Source: Pseudacidovorax sp. NFM-22
Lineage (GTDB): Bacteria > Pseudomonadota > Gammaproteobacteria > Burkholderiales > Burkholderiaceae_C
Direction of reading: 5' to 3'
DNA length: 64,000 bases
Assembly: GCF_021401245.1 (NCBI RefSeq)
Contig: NZ_JACBFY010000001.1
Location: 1,116,001-1,180,000, forward strand
The position numbers and the translations under genes were made by a program. Each line of letters opens with the position of its first letter. Position 1 is the first letter of the stretch. This document shows, in pieces, positions 20,466 to 30,235 of this stretch. The notes under the pieces are model-generated. The model did not search any database and was not told the origin of the DNA. It saw only the letters and a program-made list of their open reading frames with translations.

Positions 20466-21353
20466 ATGCCCACTTCCAGACGCATCCGCAAGGCCGTTTT
20501 CCCAGTGGCCGGCTTCGGCACCCGGTTCCTGCCTGCCACCAAGGCGCAGCCCAAGGAAATGCTGCCCGTGGTGGACAAGCCGCTGATCCAGTACGCCGTG
20601 GAAGAGGCTTATGCCGCGGGCATCCGCGACATGATCTTCGTGACCGGCCGCAACAAGCGGGCCATCGAGGACCACTACGACACGGCTTACGAGCTGGAAA
20701 GCCAGCTCGAAGCCAGCGGCAAGAACGCCCTGCTGCGCATCGCCCGCTCGGTGGCGCCCGAGGACATGACCTGCTCCTACGTGCGCCAGCCGCGCATGCT
20801 GGGCCTGGGCCATGCGGTGCTGTGCGCCGAGCATCTGGTGGGCGACGAGCCCTTCGCCGTGCTGCTGGCGGACGACCTGATGGTCGGTCCCGACGGTGGC
20901 GAGGGCGTGCTGTCGCAGATGGTGCGCACCTACAACAACCTCGGCGGCTCGGTGCTGGCCGTGCAGGAAGTGCCGCTGGACCAGGTGAAGCGCTACGGCA
21001 TCGTGGCCGGCGACGCGATGGGCGACGGCCTCACCCAGGTGCGCGCCATGGTCGAGAAGCCCTCGCCCGAGAACGCACCGTCGCGCCTGGGCGTGGCCGG
21101 CCGCTATGTGCTGACCCCCGGCGTGTTCGAGGAGATCCGTCGCCAGCCCAAGGGCGCCGGCGGCGAGATCCAGCTGACCGACGGCATCGCCTCGCTGATG
21201 AAGAAGGAAAGCGTCTACGCCTATTCGTACAAGGGCGTGCGCTACGACTGCGGCAGCAAGGAAGGCTTCCTGCAGGCCACCGTCGAGCTGGCGCTGGCGC
21301 ACCCCGAGGTGGGCGGCTTCTTCAAGGACTACCTGAAGAGCCTGCCGCTCTGA
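20466..21353 (+). CDS. galU: UTP--glucose-1-phosphate uridylyltransferase
   Basis: Makes UDP-glucose from UTP and glucose 1-phosphate for cell-envelope sugars. The protein has 295 residues with the nucleotide-binding signature [20 protein letters not shown] and the later LVDKP-like segment [14 protein letters not shown]. Catalytic-domain motifs are [10 protein letters not shown] and [12 protein letters not shown] chose the ATG at 20466, which gives [18 protein letters not shown]. An upstream in-frame ATG at 20412 would add 18 residues that do not look conserved. A rho-independent-type terminator lies 27 bp beyond the stop. Confidence 0.96.
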   Translation: MPTSRRIRKAVFPVAGFGTRFLPATKAQPKEMLPVVDKPLIQYAVEEAYAAGIRDMIFVTGRNKRAIEDHYDTAYELESQLEASGKNALLRIARSVAPEDMTCSYVRQPRMLGLGHAVLCAEHLVGDEPFAVLLADDLMVGPDGGEGVLSQMVRTYNNLGGSVLAVQEVPLDQVKRYGIVAGDAMGDGLTQVRAMVEKPSPENAPSRLGVAGRYVLTPGVFEEIRRQPKGAGGEIQLTDGIASLMKKESVYAYSYKGVRYDCGSKEGFLQATVELALAHPEVGGFFKDYLKSLPL

Positions 21354-21379
21354 GCGGTCTCATCCGCTGGTGAAGAACG

Positions 21380-21401
21380 AAAGGGGCCTCGCGGCCCCTT
21401 T
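21380..21401 (+). terminator. Hairpin terminator after galU
   Basis: Nine-base stem AAAGGGGCC / GGCCCCTTT with a four-base loop, followed by a T-containing stretch. It lies between galU and the convergent tusA-like gene. The A run on one side and T run on the other mean it could serve both directions. Confidence 0.8.
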
Positions 21402-21425
21402 CTGCTTCTGGTGGCGTGCGCCGTC

Positions 21426-21662
21426 TCAGCGACGCCGGAGTACGTGGATGAACTCCGCGCCCACGGTCTCCTGCGACACCAGCCCGTGGCCGGTCTGGCG
21501 CGCGAAGGCCTGGAAGTCGCGGGTGGAGCCCGGATCGGTGGCCACCACCTTGAGCAACTGGCCGCTGGCCATGTCGTTCAAGGCCTTCTTGGCCTTGAGG
21601 ATGGGCAGCGGGCAACTGAGCCCGCGGGTGTCGATTTCCTTGTCGATGGCGATGTCGGTCAT
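21426..21662 (-). CDS. TusA-family sulfur-carrier-like protein
   Basis: Small SirA/TusA-fold protein of 78 residues. The signature is intact: DTRGLSCPLPILKAKKAL, with the cysteine that carries persulfide in sulfur relay. The C-terminal half has the beta strands of the family (LLKVVATDPGSTRDFQAF and VGAEFIHVLRRR). It lies 23 bp downstream of the Nudix gene on the same strand. It could be true TusA (tRNA thiolation) or one of the related sulfur-metabolism carriers; its place near cysM suggests sulfur handling but does not decide. Confidence 0.9.
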   Translation of the reverse strand: MTDIAIDKEIDTRGLSCPLPILKAKKALNDMASGQLLKVVATDPGSTRDFQAFARQTGHGLVSQETVGAEFIHVLRRR

Positions 21663-21685
21663 GGGTCTTTCTTGCGCAGCGCGGT

Positions 21686-22240
21686 TCAGGTGGACAGGCC
21701 GCGGCGGCGCTCCTCGTTCTCTTCGGCGGTGAAGAACACCGGCTCGTGCCCGCGCGTGCGAAGCCAGTCGGCCAGTGCATAGCCCGTGCCGGCGGGCCAG
21801 CACTTGAGGTCGGCCAGGTCGTACAGGCGCCAGTCCACCAGCTCGGGCGAGAGCTTCACCTCGCCCTCGGCCACCACGTGGTAGGCAATGATGACCTGGT
21901 TCATGCGCTGGAAGTCGTAGGCGCCCACGATGCCGCAGCTGATCACGTCGAGGTTGGTCTCTTCCTTGACCTCGCGGGCGATGCCTTCAATGGGCGTCTC
22001 GCCGGCCTCCATGAAGCCGGTGATCAGCGCGAACATCTTGGGCGGCCAGGCCGCATTGCGCGCCAGCAGCACCTGCCCGTTGTATTCGACGATGGCGGCC
22101 AGCACCGGCGTCGGGTTGTTCCAGTGCGTGTGGCCACAGGCTGGGCAGCGCAGGCGGGCCTTGGGGCCGCCGTCTTCCATCATCTCGATCCATTCGAGCG
22201 GCGTGGCGCAGGCCTGGCAGAACTTGGGCAGGTTGTTCAA
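21686..22240 (-). CDS. Nudix hydrolase with N-terminal zinc ribbon
   Basis: Nudix pyrophosphohydrolase of 184 residues. The Nudix box is complete (GFMEAGETPIEGIAREVKEE, with the following TNLDV). The N-terminus carries two Cys pairs, CQAC near residue 8 and CPAC near residue 32, which suggest a zinc ribbon like that of NudC NADH pyrophosphatase, although the protein is shorter than NudC. The ATG at 22240 follows cysM on the same strand after 58 bp. The substrate, possibly a nucleotide sugar or dinucleotide, cannot be fixed from the sequence. Confidence 0.9.
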   Translation of the reverse strand: MNNLPKFCQACATPLEWIEMMEDGGPKARLRCPACGHTHWNNPTPVLAAIVEYNGQVLLARNAAWPPKMFALITGFMEAGETPIEGIAREVKEETNLDVISCGIVGAYDFQRMNQVIIAYHVVAEGEVKLSPELVDWRLYDLADLKCWPAGTGYALADWLRTRGHEPVFFTAEENEERRRGLST

Positions 22241-22298
22241 GGGCGGGGTCTCCGATGTGGTTGTTGTGGTGGTTGCGGGGACGGGGCCAGGGCGGTGC

Positions 22299-23207
22299 TC
22301 AGGCCGGGAACACGCCGGTGGAAAGATAACGGTCGCCGCGGTCGCAGACGATGAAGACGATGGTCGCGTTCTCCACCGTGCGGGCGATCTCCAGGGCCAC
22401 CCACAGCGCGCCGGCGGCCGAGATGCCGCCGAAGATGCCTTCCTCGCGCGCCAGGCGGCGGGCCATTTCCTCTGCGCTGTCCTGGCTCACGTTGACGACC
22501 TGGTCCACGCGCGCGGGGTCGAAGATCTTGGGCAGGTATTCCTGCGGCCACTTGCGGATGCCCGGGATGCGCGAGCCCTCGGCCGGCTGCGCGCCGACGA
22601 TCTGGATCGCCGGGTTCTTCTCCTTGAGGAAGCGCGACACGCCGGTGATGGTGCCGGTGGTGCCCATGGCGCTCACGAAATGGGTGATGCGCCCGCCCGT
22701 CTGCTCCCACAGCTCGGGGCCGGTGGTCTCGTAGTGGATGCGCGGGTTGTCGGCATTGGCGAACTGGTCGAGCACGCGGCCCTTGCCCTGCGCCACCATC
22801 TGTTCGGCCAGGTCGCGGGCGTATTCCATGCCGCCGCTCTTGGGCGTGAGCACCAGCTCGGCGCCGTAGGCCTTCATGGTCTGGGCGCGTTCGATGGAAA
22901 GGTCCTCCGGCATGATCAGCACCATGCGGTAGCCCTTGATGGCGGCCGCCATGGCCAGCGCGATGCCCGTGTTGCCCGAGGTGGCCTCGATCAGCGTGTC
23001 GCCGGGCTTGATCTCGCCGCGCTCCTCGGCGCGGCGGATCATCGACAGGGCCGGCCGGTCCTTGACCGAGCCGGCCGGGTTGTTGCCTTCGAGCTTGCCC
23101 AGCACCACGTTGCCGCGGGCGGCATTGGCAGCGGCCTCGATGCGTTGCAGGGCCACCAGCGGCGTCTTGCCGACCGCGTCTTCGATCGTCGGATAGGAAA
23201 TGGTCAT
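22299..23207 (-). CDS. cysM: Cysteine synthase B (O-acetylserine sulfhydrylase)
   Basis: PLP-dependent enzyme that makes cysteine from O-acetylserine and sulfide or thiosulfate. It has 302 residues. The PLP lysine is Lys49 in NPAGSVKDRPALSM. The phosphate-binding loop is TSGNTGIALAMAAA, and the substrate loop with SAMGTTGTITGVSRFL follows. GIFGGISAAGALWVAL and VFIVCDRGDRYLSTGVF close the fold. The sequence is nearer to CysM than CysK (for example RIPGIRKWPQEYLPKIF). It is divergent from tRNA-Leu. Confidence 0.95.
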   Translation of the reverse strand: MTISYPTIEDAVGKTPLVALQRIEAAANAARGNVVLGKLEGNNPAGSVKDRPALSMIRRAEERGEIKPGDTLIEATSGNTGIALAMAAAIKGYRMVLIMPEDLSIERAQTMKAYGAELVLTPKSGGMEYARDLAEQMVAQGKGRVLDQFANADNPRIHYETTGPELWEQTGGRITHFVSAMGTTGTITGVSRFLKEKNPAIQIVGAQPAEGSRIPGIRKWPQEYLPKIFDPARVDQVVNVSQDSAEEMARRLAREEGIFGGISAAGALWVALEIARTVENATIVFIVCDRGDRYLSTGVFPA

Positions 23208-23259
23208 GGTTCTTGTGTAAAAGCCCGCTGCACCGAAGCGGTGTGCGAAGGCACTGTGC

Positions 23260-23265
23260 CATAAT
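23260..23265 (+). promoter_or_regulatory. Candidate -10 element of the tRNA-Leu gene
   Basis: CATAAT followed by TTT sits 24 bases before the mature tRNA 5' end, in a local AT-rich stretch. No convincing -35 was seen 17 bases upstream, so the call is tentative. Confidence 0.35.
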
Positions 23266-23288
23266 TTTGGGCTGTCTCGACGCTTCGT

Positions 23289-23373
23289 GCCGGAGTGGTG
23301 AAATTGGTAGACGCAGGGGACTCAAAATCCCCCGCCGCAAGGCGTGCCGGTTCGATTCCGGCCTCCGGCACCA
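23289..23373 (+). tRNA. tRNA-Leu, anticodon CAA
   Basis: Eighty-five bases including an encoded CCA. The acceptor stem pairs GCCGGAG with CTCCGGC, followed by discriminator A and CCA. The anticodon stem GGGGA/TCCCC encloses the loop CTCAAAA, which gives anticodon CAA and reads UUG. A long variable arm, as expected for leucine tRNAs, precedes the T arm (GCCGG TTCGATT CCGGC). The D loop holds AATTGGTAGAC. Confidence 0.96.
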
Positions 23374-23572
23374 ACGACTGCGTGTCATGGCCTTTCCGGC
23401 CCGCGCCTGTCGTTCCAACCAGCGTTGCGCGTTCCCGCCTTCCGGCATCCGCAGCCTGCGGGCTGGTCCTCGTCCGAGGGCGCATGCCGGCACGGCTTTC
23501 CAGGGAGCCCGCCTCCCCTCGTACTGCGCTGCATTGACCGATACGCCCGATTCCCTTCCCCCAGCTTCCGGC

Positions 23573-23806
23573 ATGAGCGACCGCCCGGCCGCGCCGATGG
23601 GTGCTCGCCCCACCGACGAGACCGACGGATCACGCATGCCTCCCGCCGGCAACACGCCGGAACCGGCCGTCGAATCCGACAGTCCCGCCTCGCTGCGCCA
23701 GCGTTTCGGCGAGGCCGCGTCGATGTTCGGCAAGCTCGACACCCGCCCCTTCGACGAGCGCAACCGCCCCGCGTCCTGGTGGTCGCGCTGGCTGCGCCGG
23801 CGTTGA
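23573..23806 (+). CDS. Small hypothetical protein
   Basis: Seventy-seven residues, not recognised. The first half is polar and Pro-rich (MSDRPAAPMGARPTDETDGS). The second half is more ordered, with ASLRQRFGEAASMFGKLDTR and a terminal WWSRWLRRR that could touch membrane or nucleic acid. No signal peptide or transmembrane span is visible. It lies between tRNA-Leu and the convergent MocR gene, 13 bp from the latter's stop. The reading frame could start further upstream, but nothing there looks coding. Confidence 0.45.
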   Translation: MSDRPAAPMGARPTDETDGSRMPPAGNTPEPAVESDSPASLRQRFGEAASMFGKLDTRPFDERNRPASWWSRWLRRR

Positions 23807-23819
23807 GCTGAGCCCCTGA

Positions 23820-25211
23820 TCAGGCCGCGCGGCAGCCGAGCACCGCGTCGCGCACCGCCCGCAGCGCCCGGCCGCAGTCGTCGCGCGTGAGCGGTCCGCC
23901 CAGGCACAGGCGCAGGGCCTCGGGCGGCATGCGGTCGGTCGAGAAGGCCTGGCTGGCCACCGCCGCCACGCCCATCTGCTGCAGCTGCTGCGCCAGCTCG
24001 GCGCTCACGCAGCGACCTCCCCCGTCCCCCTCATCTCCCTCCAGCGGCAGCCAGGCGTGAAAGCCCTGCGGATGCGTGCGCAGGCCCAGGTCGCCCAGCA
24101 GCTCGCGCGCCAGGGCGCTGCGCCAGCTGCATTCGGCGCGCATGGCATCGAGCGCCTGCGCCGCCAAGCCCGAGCCCAGCCAGTGCGTGACCAGGCCGGT
24201 CGTCAGCGGCGAGGCCATCACGGTCGTGGCACGCAAGGCGCCGGCCAGGCGCTGCGTGGCGGCATCAGTAGGCGCCAGCACGAAGGCATTGCGCAGACCC
24301 GCGCCCAGCCACTTGGAAGTGCCGCTCACGTAGTAGGTGAGCGCCGGGGCGAAGTCCGCCAGCGGCGGGGGCACGGCGGGCGCCAGCATGCCATAGGCAT
24401 CGTCTTCGATGATGGGCACGCTGTGGTGGGCGGCGATGTCCGCCAGTGCCTCGCGCCGACCGAGCGACAGCGTGGCCGTGGTCGGGTTGTGCAGGTTGGG
24501 GCACAGGTAGAGCGCGCCGATGGCAGCGCTCTTGCACAGCGTCTCGAAGGACTGCGGCACGATGCCTTCCTCATCGCACTGCAGCGGCTGCAGCTGCGTG
24601 CCGAGCTGCGCGGCGATGGCCTTGAGGCCGGGGTACAGCAGCGACTCCACCGCCAGGCTCTGGCCCGGCCGCACCAGCAGGCTCAAAAGCGCCAGCAGCA
24701 CGCTGTGGATGCCCGGCGCCACCAGCGTGTGCTCGGCACGCGCATGGCCCACCCACTGGCGCAGCCACTGCGCGGCGGCCTCGCGGTCGCGCGCGCTGCC
24801 GCCGAAGTCCTGGTAGCGCATCAGCTCGGCCACCGGCGTGGCGCCGACGAAGGCGGCAGCCTCGTCTTGCAACTGCTGGCCGACGGGATGGTCGCTCAGC
24901 TCCGGCGGCATGTTCATCGTCATCTCGGCGCCGGTGCCGCCGCGCAGCGGCAGGCCGATGAAGGAGCCGCGCACATAGGAGCCCAGCCCCGGCCGCGAGG
25001 CGATGAGCCCGCGCTCGCGCGCCTGCGCAAAGCCGCGCACCACCGTCGTGTAGTTCAGGCCCAGCTGCTGCGCCAGCTCGCGCAGCGGCGGCAGCCGGTC
25101 GCGCGGCGCGAGTCGGCCGCGCTGGAGGTCTTCGGCCAGCAGGTCGGGGATCAGCTGATAGGCCGGAAGTTCGCTGTGTCTCAGCCGCGCGGCCCAGTGC
25201 GAGAAGGGCAT
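23820..25211 (-). CDS. MocR-family regulator (GntR domain + aminotransferase domain)
   Basis: PLP-binding transcription factor of 463 residues. Residues 10-80 are a GntR winged helix ([40 protein letters not shown]). The rest is a fold-type I aminotransferase domain with the PLP lysine near residue 300 in [16 protein letters not shown] and the pyridine-contact segment [12 protein letters not shown]. It is divergent from the Nit1C cluster with 354 bp between the starts, and the region contains direct repeats suited to MocR binding. It is therefore the prime candidate for control of that cluster. The effector amine or amino acid is not known. Confidence 0.9.
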   Translation of the reverse strand: MPFSHWAARLRHSELPAYQLIPDLLAEDLQRGRLAPRDRLPPLRELAQQLGLNYTTVVRGFAQARERGLIASRPGLGSYVRGSFIGLPLRGGTGAEMTMNMPPELSDHPVGQQLQDEAAAFVGATPVAELMRYQDFGGSARDREAAAQWLRQWVGHARAEHTLVAPGIHSVLLALLSLLVRPGQSLAVESLLYPGLKAIAAQLGTQLQPLQCDEEGIVPQSFETLCKSAAIGALYLCPNLHNPTTATLSLGRREALADIAAHHSVPIIEDDAYGMLAPAVPPPLADFAPALTYYVSGTSKWLGAGLRNAFVLAPTDAATQRLAGALRATTVMASPLTTGLVTHWLGSGLAAQALDAMRAECSWRSALARELLGDLGLRTHPQGFHAWLPLEGDEGDGGGRCVSAELAQQLQQMGVAAVASQAFSTDRMPPEALRLCLGGPLTRDDCGRALRAVRDAVLGCRAA

Positions 25212-25565
25212 GGATCAATGGCTTTCAGGCGCTCGGGAAGCGCCAAGTAGAGCGCAATAAGCCGCCGCCGTGCGGTCGCAGTGCCTGCTTGTTTTGGTGC
25301 GCCATGCCATTGATCGGATGCATTGATTGCATCGGCCTGCGGCGCACTGGTGCATGGCGCGTGGGGCGCTCGTCATGCCGTGCCGGGCCGCGACCGGCCG
25401 CATGCACGCATGCCCATTGGCTTGATCGGCCATTGATCGGCCGCGCGGCTTGGCCAGCGGCCCGTTCCTCGCAAAGAGGCTGGCACCGCGGCACGAAGCG
25501 CCTGTCTTTCGAAGGCCTACCACCGCGGCCCGACCGATCCACCGCCAACCGCAACCGAGGTGCCC
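25212..25565. promoter_or_regulatory. Regulatory region between mocR and the Nit1C cluster
   Basis: A 354-bp non-coding stretch rich in repeated motifs. GCCATTGATC occurs at 25306-25315, at 25429-25438, and inverted at 25213-25222. A tight direct repeat of TTGATCGGCC lies at 25422-25431 and 25433-25442, 11 bp apart, or about one helical turn. A 17-bp palindrome, GATGCATTGATTGCATC, lies at 25317-25333. MocR proteins typically bind direct repeats, so these are likely operator parts. No clear sigma-70 promoter was recognised. Confidence 0.6.
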
Positions 25566-26048
<483 letters not shown>

Positions 26049-26068
26049 GCGTCGCCCCGGAGCAGCCG

Positions 26069-27060
<992 letters not shown>

Positions 27061-27064
<4 letters not shown>

Positions 27065-28182
27065 ATCCGCAGACAAGACAGCTGATGACCGAACTGCAGA
27101 CCCGCGGCCTGCGGCTCGAAGCCCCGCAGGCCGGCGCCGCCAGCCGCCGCGGCGGGGCCGGCCCCTCGGACCACAAGGCCGTGACGGTGGACGGCGTGAC
27201 GCTGATGGTGCCGGTGCACACGCACGGCGCCTTCGACTCGCCCTTCGTCGCCGGCACGCCGGATGCGCAGGGCCGCGCCACGCTGCGCCACGGCACCATC
27301 CCGATCGCGCAGCTGAGCTTTCCGAAGGCGCCGCGCTTCTATGGCCGGCAGACGGCCGACGGCATTCCCTACCAGCAGATCGCCACGCTGCACGGCACCG
27401 ACGTGCTGGCCACCACCGTGCTGCAGACCTGCATCCGCTACGAGAGCCGGCGCAAGGCCTGCCGCTTCTGCGCCATCGGGCAGTCGCTGGCGGCCGGCCG
27501 CACCATCGCCCACAAGACGCCCACGCAGCTGGCCGAGGTGGCGAAGGCGGCCGTCGAGCTCGACGGCGTCCGCCACATGGTGATGACCACCGGCACGCCA
27601 CCCACCCGCGACCGCGGCGCGCAGGTGCTGTGCGACAGCGCCGCGGCCGTAAAGGCGACAGTGGACCTGCCCATCCAGGCCCAGTGCGAGCCGCCCGACA
27701 CCGACGCCTGGTTCCAACGCCTGAAGGACGCGGGCGTCGACACGCTGGGCATGCACATCGAGGTGGTGGGGGAAGACCTGCGCCAGCAGATCCTGCCCGG
27801 CAAGGCCGAGGTGCCCATGGCCCGCTACTGGGAGGCCTTCGAGGCGGCCGTGGCCGTCTTCGGCCGGGGCCAGGTCAGCACCTACCTGCTGGCCGGCCTG
27901 GGCGACAGCGCCCAGACCCTGCTGGCCACCAGCGAGCGGCTGCTGGCCCTGGGCGTGTACCCCTTCGTCGTGCCCTTCGTGCCCATCAGCGGCACGCCGC
28001 TGGAAGACCATGCGCCGCCCGGCGCGGACTTCATGCGGTCCGTGCTGGAGCCGCTGGGTGCCATGGTGCGCCAGGCCGGCCTGCGCGCGGCCGACATCAA
28101 GGCCGGCTGCGGCAAGTGCGCGGCCTGCTCGACGCTGTCGGTGTTCGAGGACGCGGCGGCGCCCCTGGCCGAGGCTGCCTGA
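27061..28182 (+). CDS. Radical SAM protein, MSMEG_0568 family (Nit1C)
   Basis: Radical S-adenosylmethionine protein of 373 residues. The candidate cluster-binding cysteines are Cys124, Cys134 and Cys137, spaced CX9CX2C rather than the canonical CX3CX2C ([19 protein letters not shown]). A glycine-rich SAM-contact segment follows ([14 protein letters not shown]). A second set, Cys350, Cys353 and Cys356 ([15 protein letters not shown]), near the C-terminus, could hold an auxiliary iron-sulfur cluster, as in lipoyl/biotin synthase relatives. It is translationally coupled to the nitrilase gene. The reaction is undescribed to my knowledge. Confidence 0.88.
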
Positions 28183-28286
28183 GCGTCCGGTCTGCTGATC
28201 TCCAGCCCCCAGACCTCCTGACCGCCCGAACACGCCGACAGCGCCAAAGCCAGTCCCTGCCCGAGTCCTCCGCTGGAGCCCATCTC

Positions 28287-28859
28287 ATGATCCTCATTGA
28301 TGCCCAACCCTGGCTCATGCCGTCGCCCCCTGCGCCGCGGGCCGACCACGCCTTCCGCATCCAGTGGGCCAGCATCCCCTGGATGCGGCGCGAGGCCCTG
28401 GCCCTGCGCCGGCAGGTGTTCTGCGAGGAGCAGCGCGTGTTCGACCGCGACGACCACGACGCCATCGACGCATTGCCCGGCACGCGCACGCTGGTCGCCT
28501 GTTCCACGCTGGCCGGACTGCCGGACGAAGTGGTCGGCACGGTGCGCATCCACGAGGAATCGCCGGGCACCTGGTGGGGCTCGCGCCTGGCCGTCGCGGC
28601 GCCCTGGCGGCGGCACGCGCTGCTGGGCACCGGCCTCATCCGCCTGGCCGTGAGCAGCGCCCATGCCCGCGGCTGCCGCGAGTTCCTGGCCCATGTGCAG
28701 CTGCAGAACGTGCCGCTGTTCGAGCGCCTGCACTGGCGGCAGGACGGCGTGGCCGACCTCCACGGCCTGCCCCATGCCCTGATGCGCGCCGACCTGCGCC
28801 AGTACCCGCCCTGCCACACGCCCGAGGCCGGCTTCGTGCTGGCAGGGAGCCGGGCATGA
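28287..28859 (+). CDS. GNAT-type N-acetyltransferase, MSMEG_0567 N-terminal family (Nit1C)
   Basis: Acetyltransferase-fold protein of 190 residues. In some actinobacteria this unit is fused to the AIR-synthase-like unit; here they are two genes that overlap by four bases (28856-28859). Core segments are LRRQVFCEEQRVFDRDDHDA, DEVVGTVRIHEESPGTWWGS, and a pyrophosphate-loop region with RRHALLGTGLIRLAVSSA. The ATG at 28287 has GGAG 10 nt upstream. The acyl acceptor is unknown. It lies 104 bp after the radical SAM gene. Confidence 0.85.
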   Translation: MILIDAQPWLMPSPPAPRADHAFRIQWASIPWMRREALALRRQVFCEEQRVFDRDDHDAIDALPGTRTLVACSTLAGLPDEVVGTVRIHEESPGTWWGSRLAVAAPWRRHALLGTGLIRLAVSSAHARGCREFLAHVQLQNVPLFERLHWRQDGVADLHGLPHALMRADLRQYPPCHTPEAGFVLAGSRA

Positions 28860-30235
28860 GCAGCCACGGCCCCGAATTCGTTCGCCCTGACTCCAGATCC
28901 GTTCGCCCTGAGCCTGTCGAAGGGCAGGACGGCGCGCGGCCAGGGCTTCGACAAGCTCAGCCCGAAAGGGTAGGGAGTGATCGGCCCGGACACCCCCAAT
29001 CCGTTCGCCCTGAGCCTGTCGAAGGGCGGGACGGCGCGCGGCCGGGGCTTCGACAGGCTCAGCCTGAACGGATAGGGGGCGATCAGCCCTCCCGGCTTCT
29101 GCCCCCGCTGCTCGCCGCCCTGCGCGCCGGCCGCGGCTTCGCGCACAAGCGGGACATCGCCCGCGTGATGCAGGCGCTGGACGGCGACGCGGCACCCGCC
29201 ATGGATGAACCGACGGTCATGCCCACCCACGCACCGACCACCGTCCCCAACGGCGACGACTGCGCCGTGCTGCCGCTGCCCGGCGGCGGCCACCAGCTGC
29301 TGGCCATCGAAGGACTGATGCCCGACTTCGTGCAGCAGCAGCCCTGGTTCGCCGGCTACAGCGCGGTGATGGTCAACCTGAGCGACGTGGCCGCCATGGG
29401 CGGCCGGCCCACCGCCGTCGTCGATGCACTCTGGAGCGCCGACGACGCGACCACCGCCGAGTTGCTGCGCGGCATGCGCGCCGCCTGTGCGCAGTACGGC
29501 GTGCCGCTCGTGGGCGGCCACACCAACCTTCGCAGCGCCGGCGCGCAGCTCGCGGTCGCGGTGCTGGGGCGGGCCGAGCGGCTCATCTCCAGCTTCGCGG
29601 CCCGGCCCGGCGACCGCCTGCTGGTCGCCACCGACCTGCGCGGCGCCTGGCAGGGCGATGCGCCCTTCTGGAACGCCAGCACTAGCGCACCCGCCGCACG
29701 CCTGCAGGCCGACTTAGCATTGCTGCCGCAGTTGGCCGAGGCCGGACTGGTGGACGCCGGCAAGGACATCAGCATGGCTGGCGTGCTGGGCACGCTGCTG
29801 ATGCTGCTGGAATGCTCGGGCTGCGGTGCGCGTGTCGCACTGGAGCGCCTGCCCTGCCCCCCGCGCACCCACGGCGGCCCCGACTGGCACGCGGACAGCG
29901 ACGCCGCCCATGCCGCGAGGCTGCGCTGGCTCAGCGCCTTTCCCAGCTTCGGCTTCGTGCTGGCCGTGCGGCCGGCGCTGGCCGCCGAGGTGCAGGCCCG
30001 CTTCGCAGAACACGGCATCGCCTGCGCCGACATCGGCGAGGTCCAGGCTGGCACGCGGCTGGATGTAGCCCTGGGCGAAGAGCAGGCCTGCCTGTGGGAC
30101 CTGGCCGAGTCGGGCTTCATCCTCGGCGGGCCGGCGACATCGGCGACGGTTCCAACTTCAGCTTCGGCTTCAGCTTCGGCTTCGGCTTCGGCCCCGGCTT
30201 CGGTCGAGTCCGCGAAGGAGCGCCACCATGCCTGA
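28856..30235 (+). CDS. AIR-synthase-like protein, Sll0787 / MSMEG_0567 C-terminal family (Nit1C), with inserted repeat peptides
   Basis: PurM-like ATP-binding protein of 459 residues. The conserved family start resembles LLPPLLAALRAGRGFAHKRD near residue 80, then DDCAVLPLPGGGHQLLAIEG, MVNLSDVAAMGGRPTAVVDA and PLVGGHTNL, as in PurM/SelD/HypE. The first 75 or so residues are encoded by palindromic repeats (28878-29071) and read VRPEPVEG and RQAQPER twice. The last 25 residues are a Ser-Ala repeat tail from 6-bp tandem DNA repeats. Both ends are foreign to the family, yet the frame is open throughout. It overlaps the glycosyltransferase gene by 8 bp. Confidence 0.85.
   Translation: MSSHGPEFVRPDSRSVRPEPVEGQDGARPGLRQAQPERVGSDRPGHPQSVRPEPVEGRDGARPGLRQAQPERIGGDQPSRLLPPLLAALRAGRGFAHKRDIARVMQALDGDAAPAMDEPTVMPTHAPTTVPNGDDCAVLPLPGGGHQLLAIEGLMPDFVQQQPWFAGYSAVMVNLSDVAAMGGRPTAVVDALWSADDATTAELLRGMRAACAQYGVPLVGGHTNLRSAGAQLAVAVLGRAERLISSFAARPGDRLLVATDLRGAWQGDAPFWNASTSAPAARLQADLALLPQLAEAGLVDAGKDISMAGVLGTLLMLLECSGCGARVALERLPCPPRTHGGPDWHADSDAAHAARLRWLSAFPSFGFVLAVRPALAAEVQARFAEHGIACADIGEVQAGTRLDVALGEEQACLWDLAESGFILGGPATSATVPTSASASASASASAPASVESAKERHHA
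28878..29071. repeat. REP-like palindromic elements inside the AIR-synthase-like gene
   Basis: Two near-identical palindromic units. Left arms lie at 28899-28925 and 29001-29027 (identical, beginning CCGTTCGCCCTGAGCCTG). Right arms in inverse orientation lie at 28943-28970 and 29044-29071 (containing GCTTCGACA and GCTCAGCC). A truncated piece, TTCGTTCGCCCTGA, is at 28877-28890. Each unit pairs its arms into a hairpin with a GC-rich loop (GACGGCGCGCGGCC). The same element family is widespread in intergenic DNA of Comamonadaceae and other proteobacteria, and its translation is the well-known RPEPVEG/RQAQPER peptide. Confidence 0.9.
30161..30202. repeat. Seven 6-bp tandem repeats at the end of the AIR-synthase-like gene
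   Basis: Units are GCTTCG, GCTTCA, GCTTCG (three times), GCCCCG and GCTTCG. They encode alternating Ser-Ala just before the stop. The unit is divisible by three, so copy changes alter only tail length. Confidence 0.85.
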
